Positions 1 to 8,062 are shown, numbered from the stretch's first letter. The stretch is 36,916 nt of DNA from JBGPRB01 sp964422155 (GCA_964422155.1 CAYQZZ010000016.1:1-36916), one strand, 5' to 3'. The notes: a model not told the origin generated them from the sequence alone. Made by a program: numbers and translations.

Positions 1-209
1 TCCTTATGGGATATGGTCATTTTGTACTCTGTCAGGAATTCAATGAAATCATCCCGGTATATCCGGTAATGACCTTTCGGAAGCCTAAACGCGGGCAGAC
101 GATTTTCTTCAATCCAGCTCAATACCGTTACGGTACTCACCCCGCAATGCTCGGCAATGAAACTGGTAGTAATATATTTAGGACACCAATGCTGTTCTCT
201 TGTCTTCAA
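1..209 (-). CDS. Excisionase/MerR-type helix-turn-helix DNA-binding protein, C-terminus outside window
   Basis: Partial gene on the minus strand that runs off the left edge. It opens with TTG at 209, preceded by a GAGGAGG ribosome-binding site at 214-220. The visible 69 residues contain a winged helix-turn-helix of the excisionase type: ITTSFIAEHCGVSTVTVLSW is the helix-turn-helix, followed by LPAFRLPKGHYRIYRDDF, the wing typical of BldC/excisionase-like domains. In Dehalococcoidia such domains are often followed by a response-regulator receiver domain, but that part is not visible here. Its role (transcription factor or excisionase) cannot be settled from the fragment. The opposite-strand reading frame over 6-302 is judged to be a shadow. 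Confidence 0.75.
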   Translation of the reverse strand, partial: MKTREQHWCPKYITTSFIAEHCGVSTVTVLSWIEENRLPAFRLPKGHYRIYRDDFIEFLTEYKMTISHK

Positions 210-641
210 GCCAGCCTCCTCGTGAGTTTTTTGCGAGATATTATTAATCTTGGATATCTTGGGTATCTAATACATCTAATGATTTTTACGCATTTACTCT
301 AAATAATTCGAATCACAGCCGTATCATGAAATGCATGCAAAACGTCACAAATATATCACGTTTGTTTGTATTACTATGAGCGCCTTACTTATGCCGCCAA
401 ATGGTTAAGTTACTAAAATTTGTCTCGGAGGCTGAGTGTGGTGAAGTAACAAGCTACTGATGATACTAGAAGAAAATTATAAAAAACAGAGGCAAAGATT
501 AGGTATTGAGAAAGTTCTGCTTTAGGCGCAACAATTAGCCAGAAAGTTCAGTCGATCGGTGCTGTTGTATTTGGGTGTATCAAGGCAATCTGACCTTTCT
601 AACCAATTCAGTCCAATTCTTTACTGCTGATTGAATTTTGG
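210..641. other. Gene-free stretch
   Basis: AT-rich sequence between two minus-strand genes. I see no plausible coding frame, no RNA gene and no clear terminator. The promoter of the HTH gene probably lies in its left part, but no convincing -35/-10 pair was found. Confidence 0.5.
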
Positions 642-1352
642 CTACTTCCGCTGGCTGTCATAAATGATCCCCTCTCGTAATGTTAATAATAATCGACGTA
701 ATAATCTTGGTAAACATCCTAGAACTGGGTCAAATAAGTGGTATAGTCTTAAGGATGGGTAACTTGGTTGGCCTATTGTCGGATTCCACGAGAATCTTAT
801 CTCAGTTATTTCCAAATCATTGAACACCCAGGGTTTAGGTGAACCATCATTGTTTAATCTTGGCTCTAGTATTTGTATTTTAATCAAGCCCACCAATGTA
901 GGTTTAGTTAGCTGTATTTCAATCCAGTCTTTATTCTTTGCCGTGTCTGCTGTTTGCTTAACGCCGGTCCACTCGGGTATTATTTTATTCGCCTTACCCC
1001 TTAATGTAGTTTCCCACATTAGAGGAAAGTCCAAGCGATGTCTCTCATCCTGCATAAATATGATTTTACTTATAAGTCGTGCTTTCCGTTTAGGCCCCCT
1101 GCCCTTACAAATGTCTATTAATATGAATCCCTTCGGTCTTTGAACATCCTTAGAGTCCCAACTACCTCTAAACTCACCATATTTATAAGGGGTGGAATTT
1201 TCATAATCGGAACGAATTATCCAGTCCTCTCGGCCTGGGTATAATTTTCTAAATATCCCCTTAGCCATTGGCCACCCCCCAAAAAACATTGCGGAGGGTA
1301 CACCCAAAGTTAGAATAATGTCCCACCAATGTTTGCAGAACCAAGTTCCCAT
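642..1352 (-). CDS. Hypothetical protein with possible N-terminal membrane segment
   Basis: A 236-residue open frame whose family I do not recognise. The N-terminus has a hydrophobic stretch (IILTLGVPSAMFFGGW) that may be a membrane segment or anchor. The C-terminal half has alternating beta-like segments (WIEIQLTKPTLVGLIKIQIL, WVFNDLEITEIRFSW) that loosely resemble a discoidin-like beta sandwich, but this is only an impression. The ribosome-binding site before the ATG is weak, so a later start is possible. It lies alone on the minus strand between the HTH gene and the DUF5679 gene. Confidence 0.55.
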   Translation of the reverse strand: MGTWFCKHWWDIILTLGVPSAMFFGGWPMAKGIFRKLYPGREDWIIRSDYENSTPYKYGEFRGSWDSKDVQRPKGFILIDICKGRGPKRKARLISKIIFMQDERHRLDFPLMWETTLRGKANKIIPEWTGVKQTADTAKNKDWIEIQLTKPTLVGLIKIQILEPRLNNDGSPKPWVFNDLEITEIRFSWNPTIGQPSYPSLRLYHLFDPVLGCLPRLLRRLLLTLREGIIYDSQRK

Positions 1353-1412
1353 TGTCTACAGCATAAACCTGTCTTACACCGTAATTCAACAGCACCCAGT
1401 CGATCTAGTGTA

Positions 1413-1440
1413 TTGACATTACACATGAGAATAGTATATT
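1413..1440 (+). promoter_or_regulatory. Sigma-70-type promoter of the DUF5679 gene
   Basis: A perfect -35 TTGACA (1413-1418) and a -10 TATATT (1435-1440) are separated by 16 bases. They lie about 30 bases upstream of the ribosome-binding site of the small zinc-ribbon gene. Confidence 0.7.
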
Positions 1441-1473
1441 GTTCATACTAAAATCAATATTAAGGAGGTATAC

Positions 1474-1617
1474 ATGGTACAAGCATATTGTGTTAAATGT
1501 AAATCTAAGAAGGATATGAAAGCCGCGAAGTCCATAACCATGAAGAATGGTAAGCCGGCGACCCAGGGTACATGCCCAACATGTGGGACCAAAATGTTCA
1601 GGATAGGGAAAGTTTAA
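1474..1617 (+). CDS. DUF5679 small zinc-ribbon protein
   Basis: A 47-residue protein with two CxxC-type knuckles: YCVKCKSKK near the N-terminus and CPTCGTKMFRIGK at the C-terminus, separated by a Lys/Gly-rich linker (MKNGKPATQG). This is the pattern of DUF5679, a small zinc-ribbon family common in Chloroflexota and Actinobacteria with no established function. The ATG follows an AAGGAGG ribosome-binding site at 1462-1468. The gene has its own promoter and a strong hairpin terminator, so it is a stand-alone transcription unit. Confidence 0.9.
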   Translation: MVQAYCVKCKSKKDMKAAKSITMKNGKPATQGTCPTCGTKMFRIGKV

Positions 1618-1644
1618 ATCGATATTCAATAGAAATAGACACCT

Positions 1645-1679
1645 GAGGCAGGATACCTCTAAACTAGGTATCCTGCCTC
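1645..1679 (+). terminator. Rho-independent-like terminator after the DUF5679 gene
   Basis: A perfect 14-bp stem (GAGGCAGGATACCT at 1645-1658 with its complement at 1666-1679) and a 7-base loop, followed by a modest T-rich tail (TTGATTT). It lies 28 bases after the stop codon. Confidence 0.75.
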
Positions 1680-1840
1680 TTGATTTGCACATTTCATCTT
1701 TTCGTGCAATCCCAGACTTTCAGTCGGGGATGCAAGCGGCCCTGTCCATAACTTGGCGGGGGCCAACTAAGCTCCCCAACTGCCGCGGATTATCTCACAA
1801 GGGCCGCGAAGGTGATTATTCCCGGTGGAGAAATGTACAC

Positions 1841-2137
1841 CTAACCTTCATCCGTTTCAAAGCTAGCGTGTCGTATGCTCCATAGCTGGCCTCCTTCATT
1901 ATGTCGGTAGCTAACCACTAACCGGTGAAAGCCCTCCTCGACAATGGGGTCTTCTCTGACCATGCCCTCAGTAAATTCGGGGGGGGTTATTTCTGATATG
2001 GCTTTTAACGCTGACGTCATCCCGGCCGCGAGTTCGATATGAAGGTCATATATCTGCCTGGGTTCGGGGGCCGGTTCCGGTACCGTCTCTACTGCAGCCT
2101 CGACCCCGGTGGCTGCCTCTTTCGCTTCATCTTCCAT
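1841..2137 (-). CDS. Hypothetical acidic protein
   Basis: A 98-residue protein of unknown family. The first 27 residues are low-complexity, rich in Glu, Ala and Pro (EPAPEP). The rest looks like a small folded domain (YDLHIELAAGMTSALKAISE; FHRLVVSYRHNEGGQLWSIR). The ATG is preceded by a strong ribosome-binding site (AGGAGG on the minus strand, near 2145), which supports it as a real gene. Its neighbours are other accessory hypotheticals. Confidence 0.65.
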   Translation of the reverse strand: MEDEAKEAATGVEAAVETVPEPAPEPRQIYDLHIELAAGMTSALKAISEITPPEFTEGMVREDPIVEEGFHRLVVSYRHNEGGQLWSIRHASFETDEG

Positions 2138-2156
2138 GGCGCCTCCTGAAAAGTAA

Positions 2157-2193
2157 GGGGCAAGTCAGACCCTCACCGCGAGTCGCTTGCCCC
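2157..2193. terminator. Hairpin upstream of the acidic protein gene
   Basis: GGGGCAAG at 2157-2164 pairs with CTTGCCCC at 2186-2193 across a 21-base loop. A T run follows on the plus strand (2202-2207). It may be a plus-strand terminator or a leader hairpin of the minus-strand gene starting at 2137. Confidence 0.4.
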
Positions 2194-2373
2194 GTTCCGT
2201 CTTTTTTACACTGTTCCCGACAAAATGCAAAACGGCAAGCGTGGCAAACCGACAAAACAGGCATGATTGTATTGATTAAGGACCGACATTTGTCCGGTTG
2301 CTAGTCATAAGCCCTTGACGGTTGACTGATTAATGATTTAGAAAGGGTAAAAAATAATACCGCTAATAATTGC

Positions 2374-2408
2374 AACGGGGTAAGCGTTTGTTGGCCCCGT
2401 TTCTTTTT
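2374..2408 (+). terminator. Rho-independent terminator
   Basis: AACGGGG (2374-2380) pairs with CCCCGTT (2395-2401), followed by TCTTTTTT. It stands without a clear upstream gene, just before the nitroreductase relic. It may have ended a transcript that is now decayed. Confidence 0.6.
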
Positions 2409-2412
2409 TAAA

Positions 2413-2548
2413 GTTTATCTTGAAGAAACCGCCCTGGGACTGGATGCCATCACCGTGGGCGCTTTCTCCGATGAACGGGTAGCCAGGAGACCTCAACCTG
2501 CCCGGGGAAGAAAAACCGCTGTATATCATCTCTGGCGGCAGGAAATAA
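2413..2548 (+). pseudogene. Nitroreductase C-terminal relic, frameshifted
   Basis: Two frames together give the C-terminal signature of nitroreductase-family flavoproteins. First comes VYLEETALGLDAITVGAFSD followed by ERVARR, then, after a one-base insertion near 2491-2493, LNLPGEEKPLYIISGGRK and a TAA stop at 2546-2548. The pattern ALGL...VGAFxDExV...LPxxExPLYII is characteristic of the family's last 45 residues. The N-terminal FMN-binding part is absent upstream, where a terminator is found instead. So this is a truncated, frameshifted fragment and cannot be functional. Confidence 0.75.
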
Positions 2549-2875
2549 TGAGGTAGTGAGGAGTGAGGCACAACATTTCATCGGAATGTTACCTTTCCCC
2601 ATCTGTGGAATAACTGGGTTCAGGGCTCAGGCATCCTGTTTGCTGAGGCGAACTTGATTCAAACTAGGAAGCATCCATACACACCCCAATCCTTTCAAAG
2701 GCCGGGGAAGGGGGCTAAAAATTGATTTTAGAGCTTGACTGGTGGCAACGGTCTAAAATTGAGCCAAACGCGAATGGCTCAATTTTTCGGCGGTGCGTCC
2801 ACTTGCCACAACCCGCTCCACATGTTAGACGGAAACAATAGGGAGTCCTGACGCTTAAACCTCACTTCTAATGGG
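2549..2875. other. Gene-free stretch with a bidirectional terminator
   Basis: No coding frame is supported. The only clear element is the hairpin at 2755-2786, listed separately. Confidence 0.5.
2755..2787 (-). terminator. Bidirectional rho-independent terminator
   Basis: An 11-bp perfect stem (AAAATTGAGCC at 2755-2765, GGCTCAATTTT at 2776-2786) with a 10-base loop. T-rich arms on both strands allow it to work in either direction. It lies about 90 bases past the stop of the minus-strand gene ending at 2876. Confidence 0.75.
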
Positions 2876-3244
2876 CTACTGTCGGTGACACTTTGCATGT
2901 GCCCACCCACGTTCCTTCATATAGCCTATCATTGTCTTGTGGTCGTCACCGTTCGGGGACATGTCTATTTTCTTTCCGCAGATATTGCAGAAATACCAGA
3001 TTTGGTAGTCCTTTTTGGCTTGGTCGTACGCCTTCTCTCTTATCTCCTTGACATCGGGCATTTTGAGCTGCAGGACACCCAGCGAGTCCTTAACGAAGTC
3101 GGCAAATGATACCCCTCCCAGGTCCTCAAGGCGCTGCTTCAGCAGGGCGTAAGTGTCTCTGTCAAGCCTACAGGATACTGTGGGGTGGCTCTCCTCGTAC
3201 CTTACCCGGGCTGGTGGTTTGTGACTAGCCTTTACCATTTTCAC
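2876..3244 (-). CDS. Ribbon-helix-helix-like protein with C-terminal zinc knuckle
   Basis: A 122-residue protein. Residues about 20-60 (HPTVSCRLDRDTYALLKQRL, then a glycine turn and FADFVKDSLG) have the strand-helix-helix pattern of Arc/MetJ-type DNA-binding domains. A charged helix follows, then a likely zinc-binding module with the pairs CNICGKK and HAKCH. This combination suggests a small DNA-binding regulator, but I know no characterised homologue. The neighbouring plus-strand coiled-coil operon starts 300 bases away and reads divergently, so it could be a target. That last point is inference. Confidence 0.65.
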   Translation of the reverse strand: MKMVKASHKPPARVRYEESHPTVSCRLDRDTYALLKQRLEDLGGVSFADFVKDSLGVLQLKMPDVKEIREKAYDQAKKDYQIWYFCNICGKKIDMSPNGDDHKTMIGYMKERGWAHAKCHRQ

Positions 3245-3546
3245 TTAGTCCAGCGCAGTCCAACCTAGCCCAAGCAGTAGTCCAGCATACCGACTTACCC
3301 TATGGATTACTGTGTAGATTGCCATGGCGTTTACCACTCAGTTTACCATAGTGGATTACCATAGGCAAAATTGGTCGGCTTTCCCCCCTGCTCCCAAGCT
3401 TATTTCCCTAGGGAGCACCCCTCAGGTTTCCCGCTTCCCCTCTGGCTGTGTTATACTGAAACAGGGTGGGCTAGGCGGGCTTAACCCCCCAGTACACCCC
3501 CAAGAACTATAAGGATGCAATGGACTAAAAACTGGAGGGAGTTACA
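3245..3546. promoter_or_regulatory. Divergent intergenic region upstream of the coiled-coil operon
   Basis: This region separates the minus-strand ribbon-helix-helix gene from the plus-strand coiled-coil gene. It carries short reiterated words (TAGTCCAG twice; variants of TATGGATTAC and TTTACCATAGTGGATTACC between 3298 and 3365) that could be binding sites. A TTATACT-like -10 at about 3451 is a weak promoter candidate. No gene is seen. Confidence 0.4.
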
Positions 3547-4914
3547 GTGGCGGGTCAGACCTTATCGCTTACCGATAAAATTTATCAGGAACTGGTGGAC
3601 GGACTGAAAACAGGCTTGGACTGGACGCAGTTCCTAGCTAAATATGGCACCAGCAAGGGGCCGCTATATAACGCCATCGGGCGATTCTTTAACGACATGG
3701 AAGCCAAAGTCAGAGCCCTGAGTGAAGTCCAAGCTAAGTTGGACGCCGCTGGACTTAAGCTGGATTCCTTGGACCAGAGAATAAAAGAAGCAGAGAGCAA
3801 CCTTGCGCCCCTAGAGGACAAGAAGAATAGCCTCAGTGAGCGGGTTGAGACACTTGAGACTAGAGTCGCTGAGAAGAGCGAGCTTTTAGAATACGCTGGG
3901 GAACTCGGGAAGCTTGGCCTCGATATTGAGAGGTTAAGGCAGTTACAGCATACGCTAGGGGAGATTGGCATAAAGCACGGGCTTAAGGGTAAAGAGGCTA
4001 CTAGTAAATTCTTCGACGACTTGAAAGACTACGAGGTAATAGTCGGGGCTGAGTTACGACTTAAGGGGCTTCACACCCAGATAGAGACCCGTAGTCTAGA
4101 ACTGGATATGGCTGAGAAGAAGTTAGAGAAGGCACGGGACGAGATGGCAGACGTGCAGAAAGCACTGGCGAGCTACCAAAGATTGGTAAGTATGGGCTTC
4201 GATGAGAAGGCGCTCGGAGAGCTGGAGAAGGCAGGTAAAAAGTATGGTACGCCAAGGACGGTGCTCACTGCCGTCAGCCGTTTTGGCGGGCTTTCAGATA
4301 TCAAAACCGCTACTGAAGATATGAAAGGCAAGCTAAAGCAAGAAAAAGCGGATGTAGAGGCCACGGAGAAAAAGCACTTGCACCTCAAGTCAATCATTGA
4401 GATGTGCGAAGACCTTTTGCGCCGTAAATTCAGCCTTCAAACGATTACGTTGATAAGAGAGACAGCGATGAAATACGGCGAGGCCGTAGACGTTATGAAA
4501 GCGATTGAAGCCCATGGTAGCTTGAAGGAGATAGAAAAGAAAACCAGCCAGGCGAGAACTGGGCTAGTTGAGACTCAAGCCAAAATCCAGAGGCAAAAGG
4601 AGCTGGAAGCGGAGTACCAGGCTAGGATTAGAGCAACTCTGGAGCAGCTCGAGGCTCTTAATGCCAAGGCGATTGATGTGGGTCGGCAAGCCGGTGTTGT
4701 GCAGCAACAGATAAAGAAGGACACTCTTGCCCGTGACGTGTTAAATCTTGTCCAGAACCCGACTTCGGCAGGCTACGAGAACTGCTTGCCGCTTGTTCTT
4801 GTTCTGCTTAAGTCTATCAGCATGTGGGCCAACATGAACAAAAGTAAATTCAGCTATTATATTCTCTTAGACAAAAACCTGGAAGAAGCCGTGAGGCATT
4901 TAGGCGGAAGCTAA
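3547..4914 (+). CDS. Coiled-coil protein with four internal repeats
   Basis: A 455-residue protein starting at GTG 3547 with a GGAGGG site just upstream. Long heptad-type coiled coils (about residues 52-112, 170-208, 255-285 and 328-390) alternate with a degenerate module seen four times, at about 14-60, 113-168, 209-264 and 286-340. The module consensus is roughly L..G[FL]....L..L.....KYG....V..AI..F..L..I, for example the segments around KKYGTPRTVLTAVSRFGGLS and MKYGEAVDVMKAIEAHGSLK. The C-terminal 60 residues look globular. No ATPase motif is present, so it is not an SMC protein. Its stop codon overlaps the next start (TAATG), so the two genes are translationally coupled. Function unknown. 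Confidence 0.8.
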   Translation: MAGQTLSLTDKIYQELVDGLKTGLDWTQFLAKYGTSKGPLYNAIGRFFNDMEAKVRALSEVQAKLDAAGLKLDSLDQRIKEAESNLAPLEDKKNSLSERVETLETRVAEKSELLEYAGELGKLGLDIERLRQLQHTLGEIGIKHGLKGKEATSKFFDDLKDYEVIVGAELRLKGLHTQIETRSLELDMAEKKLEKARDEMADVQKALASYQRLVSMGFDEKALGELEKAGKKYGTPRTVLTAVSRFGGLSDIKTATEDMKGKLKQEKADVEATEKKHLHLKSIIEMCEDLLRRKFSLQTITLIRETAMKYGEAVDVMKAIEAHGSLKEIEKKTSQARTGLVETQAKIQRQKELEAEYQARIRATLEQLEALNAKAIDVGRQAGVVQQQIKKDTLARDVLNLVQNPTSAGYENCLPLVLVLLKSISMWANMNKSKFSYYILLDKNLEEAVRHLGGS

Positions 4915-5498
4915 TGGGTAAGGTAAAAGATGCAGTGTCCAACCTTGTGCAAATGCTGGATAGTGGGGTAGAGGAAGCAAAAAGTCTAGTCGACACCATG
5001 CACAAGTTGCAAAGCTATCTGGACGCGGAGTCCAAAACTATTATTGAGGCAAGCCTTGACCGGCTGCTGAGCAGAATCAGGGCGGAGGCGGCCAAGATAA
5101 CCAGGGGGTCGATTGTGGTGCTTGTCTCGCCTGAGGACAGGGTCACTGTAGACAAAACAACCTACAGTGATGAGGACTCTGACCCCTATCTCAAGCGGCT
5201 GAAATCCCAGGATTTTTCCATCCTGAGACTTGCTAGCTTCTCATACTTCATTGAGTCACTTAAATCCGAGGTGGCAGAGGGGAACTGTGTACCCGCAATC
5301 GAGTTCCTGAGGGCAAACACGCAATTCGAGTCGACTTCTGTGTATTTACCCTCACCCGCTGTCAGAAAAGCCGAGCAGCCCCCCGAACCATCTCCCTCAT
5401 CAAAATCGAAGATATCCGATTGGTTGCCAATGCCGCCTTGGGAAGGGCCACCCCTGCCGAGGCGACTGTTTAAGGATAAACCACCGCGGAGCCGCTAA
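4914..5498 (+). CDS. Hypothetical partner of the coiled-coil protein
   Basis: A 194-residue protein whose ATG overlaps the stop of the upstream coiled-coil gene by one base, indicating a two-gene unit. The N-terminal 70 residues are helical and charged, a central part has beta-like segments (GSIVVLVSPEDRVTV), and the last 50 residues are Pro/Ser-rich and basic (from about AEQPPEPSPSSK to the end), probably disordered. I do not recognise a family. The coupling suggests it acts together with the coiled-coil protein. Confidence 0.75.
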   Translation: MGKVKDAVSNLVQMLDSGVEEAKSLVDTMHKLQSYLDAESKTIIEASLDRLLSRIRAEAAKITRGSIVVLVSPEDRVTVDKTTYSDEDSDPYLKRLKSQDFSILRLASFSYFIESLKSEVAEGNCVPAIEFLRANTQFESTSVYLPSPAVRKAEQPPEPSPSSKSKISDWLPMPPWEGPPLPRRLFKDKPPRSR

Positions 5499-6101
5499 AG
5501 CACGCCGAACTGTAGCATAATCTTCTTCTTTGCCGATATTTTGCCGACAAACTGTTTAGCACCCAGTGGTACAAGGTAGCATACCCAGCTACAAAAGTTG
5601 TTTTTCGCCTTGGCGAGATAATACCAAATCGCATCTGGCGGCAGTAGATGGCACACACGTTTTTAATCTTCGGAACCGGGTGTCGTGGTTTCGAAGCCCT
5701 TCAAGTGGGCTTTTTGGGACAGTTCCCAAACTTTCGTTTGAGAAGAGGCAGTTCATTTCGGCGTTACAGCAGTTGCTGATTTCAAATTACACTTAAAGAT
5801 GAATTGTTGCCTAATAGTATAGCAATTCTGGAGGATGTGACATTTTAACGGACGGGTGTTAGTGCGTTATCAATTTGAGAATAATGAATAGCTCTATTTA
5901 AACACTTCCTTTAGCACCTTGGCCGCAGTAATTATTTTCTTTAACTGAATACGGCAACTCAAGAGAGATAATTGCATTTTGCTTAGTAATAATATAAAAT
6001 AGCCCTTAAATGTTTGTCAATGTGGTGATATTTTAGCAAAAGCGTACCATATTATGAAATACTGCTTTGAAGATAAACTTAGCTGCATACCTGGCAATAT
6101 C
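5499..6101. other. Gene-free stretch with one terminator
   Basis: The left third is of mixed composition, and the part from about 5790 is AT-rich. Two short open frames here have no ribosome-binding site or recognisable product. The segment 5640-5700 has a superficial tRNA-like look but no cloverleaf forms. The AT-rich right part probably contains the promoter of the alcohol dehydrogenase gene at 6114. Confidence 0.5.
5694..5715 (+). terminator. Rho-independent terminator
   Basis: AAGCCC (5694-5699) pairs with GGGCTT (5707-5712) over a 7-base loop, with the T run extending to 5715. It is the probable end of the two-gene coiled-coil unit about 200 bases upstream. Confidence 0.6.
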
Positions 6102-6113
6102 AGGAGGTGAAAT

Positions 6114-7142
6114 ATTAAAGCTTTAAGATGGTACGGCCTAAGAGATCTACGCTATGAGGATGTGCCAGAACCAATTCCCGGGCCGCGTCAAGTGAAAGTA
6201 AAAGTTAGCTTTGCGGGTATTTGCGGTTCTGAAGTGAACGAATATAAAAATGGTCCTCATATTGTTGCCGAAAAAATGCCATTGATCGCGGGACATGAAT
6301 TTTCTGGGAAAGTTGCAGAAATAGGTCAAGAAGTAACTGGCTTCAAAGTGGGCGAGCGGGTTGCAGGAGTAGGCAATTGGATCTGCGGGGAATGTTTCTA
6401 TTGTAAAAAGGGTATCTATAACCTTTGCTTGAATTCGAGCTTTATTGGCATGAACGTGGACGGTTGTATGGCTGAGAGTTTGGTTGTTCCACATTATACA
6501 TTATATAAGCTACCGAGCAATGTAACAGATGAAGCAGGAGCTTTAGTAGAACCTTTGGCGGTTGCAATTCATGCTGTTCGACAGGCTAAAGTTTGTGCCG
6601 GCGATTCAGTTGCTATTGTAGGAGATGGCACCATTGGCCTGTGTTCATTATTAGCTGCTAAAGCCGCAGGCGCGATTCAGGTTTACGTCATTTCCAAGCA
6701 CGACGCAAGAGGGGCTCTAGCTAGAAAATTGGGAGCCAACGCAGTCATTCATTTTGGCAATGGTGACATAGTGCAAATTGTGAAAAATATGACTGCAGGT
6801 TTAGGCGCCGATGTAGTTTTGGCTTGCGCTGGCAACCCGGATGCTCTCAATTTATCAGTGGAACTCGCTCGAAAAGGTGGCATAATTGCGGTCGTTGCCC
6901 TAATTGACCGACCGGTGCCCTTTCAATTTGCTAACATTGTTTTTGATGAGAAGTCCGTTATAGGTAGTTCCATTTATATTCATGAGGGGAAGACTGCAGT
7001 AGCATTAATGGAAGATAGAAGAATTGATGTTAATCGTTTAATTACATCGATCGTCCCACTTAAAGATGCTATTAAGTTGGGGTTTGACAAATTACTTGAG
7101 AATAGAGAAGACAACATTAAAATTCTGGTGAAAATACCTTAA
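6114..7142 (+). CDS. Zinc-dependent alcohol/polyol dehydrogenase (MDR family), apparent ATT start
   Basis: Medium-chain NAD(P)-dependent zinc dehydrogenase resembling threonine/2,3-butanediol/sorbitol dehydrogenases, about 342 residues. Counting from 6114, the catalytic zinc ligands are Cys37 (AGICGSE), His61-Glu62 (GHE) and Glu146. The structural-zinc cysteines are 91, 94, 97 and 105, and the Rossmann glycine motif GDGTIG is at 170-175. Family alignment (the MKA..Y beginning, as in the paralogue at 19520) requires the 16 residues before the first conventional in-frame start, GTG 6162. No ATG, GTG or TTG is available there. The codon at the expected place is ATT, 6 bases after a perfect AGGAGGTGA. 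It is either an ATT start or an ATG damaged by mutation or sequencing. It stands alone, upstream of the IS21 remnant, and its substrate is unknown. Confidence 0.85.
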   Translation: MKALRWYGLRDLRYEDVPEPIPGPRQVKVKVSFAGICGSEVNEYKNGPHIVAEKMPLIAGHEFSGKVAEIGQEVTGFKVGERVAGVGNWICGECFYCKKGIYNLCLNSSFIGMNVDGCMAESLVVPHYTLYKLPSNVTDEAGALVEPLAVAIHAVRQAKVCAGDSVAIVGDGTIGLCSLLAAKAAGAIQVYVISKHDARGALARKLGANAVIHFGNGDIVQIVKNMTAGLGADVVLACAGNPDALNLSVELARKGGIIAVVALIDRPVPFQFANIVFDEKSVIGSSIYIHEGKTAVALMEDRRIDVNRLITSIVPLKDAIKLGFDKLLENREDNIKILVKIP

Positions 7143-7227
7143 TGGCAGACACACACTGTCCAAACCTTTTATAATTTCGGTCGCGAGAATCAACGCGTCT
7201 CCACTAACTTAGATCAATTAGTTTAGT

Positions 7228-8021
7228 TGTCACCGGACACTTAAAAGGGGCCAGTTGTGGGCGGGTTAAAATCCGCCACTAGTAGGTACCTAAAAGATAC
7301 TTCATTTGGATGGTCCCGTCAAGGCTTCATCAGTCTTTCTGCTTTGGAGCTCTCTTCGGTTATGAATTCGGTAGCTTCTGTCTTGTAATCGGATGACCTC
7401 GGCGTGGCGGAGGAAGCAATCGAGGATAGCGCCGGCGGCCGCGGCATCGCCCAGCACTTGTCCCCAGTCTTCTAGGGGGCGGTTGGTGGTCATGATGATA
7501 GCACCTTTCTCGTACCGGCGTACCACAATTTCCGGCAAGTCTTCTGCTGCCATGGGCGGTAGCCTCTTCATCCCCAGGTCCTCAAGCACCAGCAGGTCTA
7601 CCTTGCAGAGGTCGTCAATCAGTTGCTTGCGGGTACCGGTAGCCTCAGCCTCGGCCATGTCCTGGGCGAGGTCAAAAGCGGAGCGGTAGAGGGCAGTGTG
7701 ATCTGCTTGGATGGCAGCCACGGTGAAGGCAATGGCGATGTGGCTTTTCCCGGTGCCGGGCGGACCGAGGAGCAATACCCCGCCATGCTCTCTCAAGAAG
7801 CGGGCGGTAGCCGGGTCCAGGATGAGAGCTTTGAGCACCTGGGGGTTGAATGACCAATCATACCCGTCAAGAGACTTCACCTCCGTGATGCCGGCCTGCT
7901 TGAGACGGCGGGCAAAGAGCCTGTCCCTTCGGGTAGCCAGCTCATCCTCCACCAGTAGCTCTAGAAACTCTTGATAGGCTAACTGGTGGTGAATAGCCTC
8001 CTGGTTGCGCGCCTCCAGGGC
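7228..8021. mobile_element. IS21-family remnant (one terminal end plus truncated istB)
   Basis: The left boundary is a typical IS21-type end, TGTCACCGGACA at 7228-7239 followed by ..TTAAAAGGGGCCA. Inside lies istB on the minus strand. The right side breaks off inside the N-terminal coding part of istB at about 8021. Neither istA nor the second terminal repeat is present, so the element is a deletion remnant that cannot move on its own. Confidence 0.75.
7302..8021 (-). pseudogene. istB: IstB-like AAA+ transposition helper, N-terminally truncated
   Basis: IstB is the ATPase that assists the IstA transposase in IS21-type elements. The fragment has the P-loop GPPGTGKS, the Walker B segment LLVLEDLG and the sensor-like MTTNRP motif, all of the IstB/DnaC-like family. 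The longest frame with a conventional start is 216 residues from GTG 7952. Homology continues upstream of it without a start (ALEARNQEA, then QLAYQEFLELLVEDELATRR), up to about 8021, where it stops abruptly. About 15-20 N-terminal residues are therefore missing. IstA is absent. Confidence 0.85.
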
Positions 8022-8035
8022 GTTCGCGATATATA

Positions 8036-8062
8036 TTGAGACTACGACTATGTTGAGACTAC
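8036..8062. repeat. Short direct repeat beside the IS21 break
   Basis: TTGAGACTAC occurs at 8036-8045 and again at 8053-8062, a 17-base period, immediately outside the point where istB homology ends. It may mark the rearrangement that truncated the element. Confidence 0.5.

Noticed and set aside
6..302. Plus-strand open frame of 98 codons at the left edge
   Set aside because: It is the shadow of the minus-strand helix-turn-helix gene, which has a ribosome-binding site and a clear domain.
2338..2571. Minus-strand frame of 77 codons
   Set aside because: It is antisense to the nitroreductase relic and has no recognisable features.
5640..5712. tRNA-like segment (TTTTTAA loop, GGTTTCGAA)
   Set aside because: The anticodon and T stems do not pair. 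It may be a degenerate attachment-site relic but cannot be called a tRNA.
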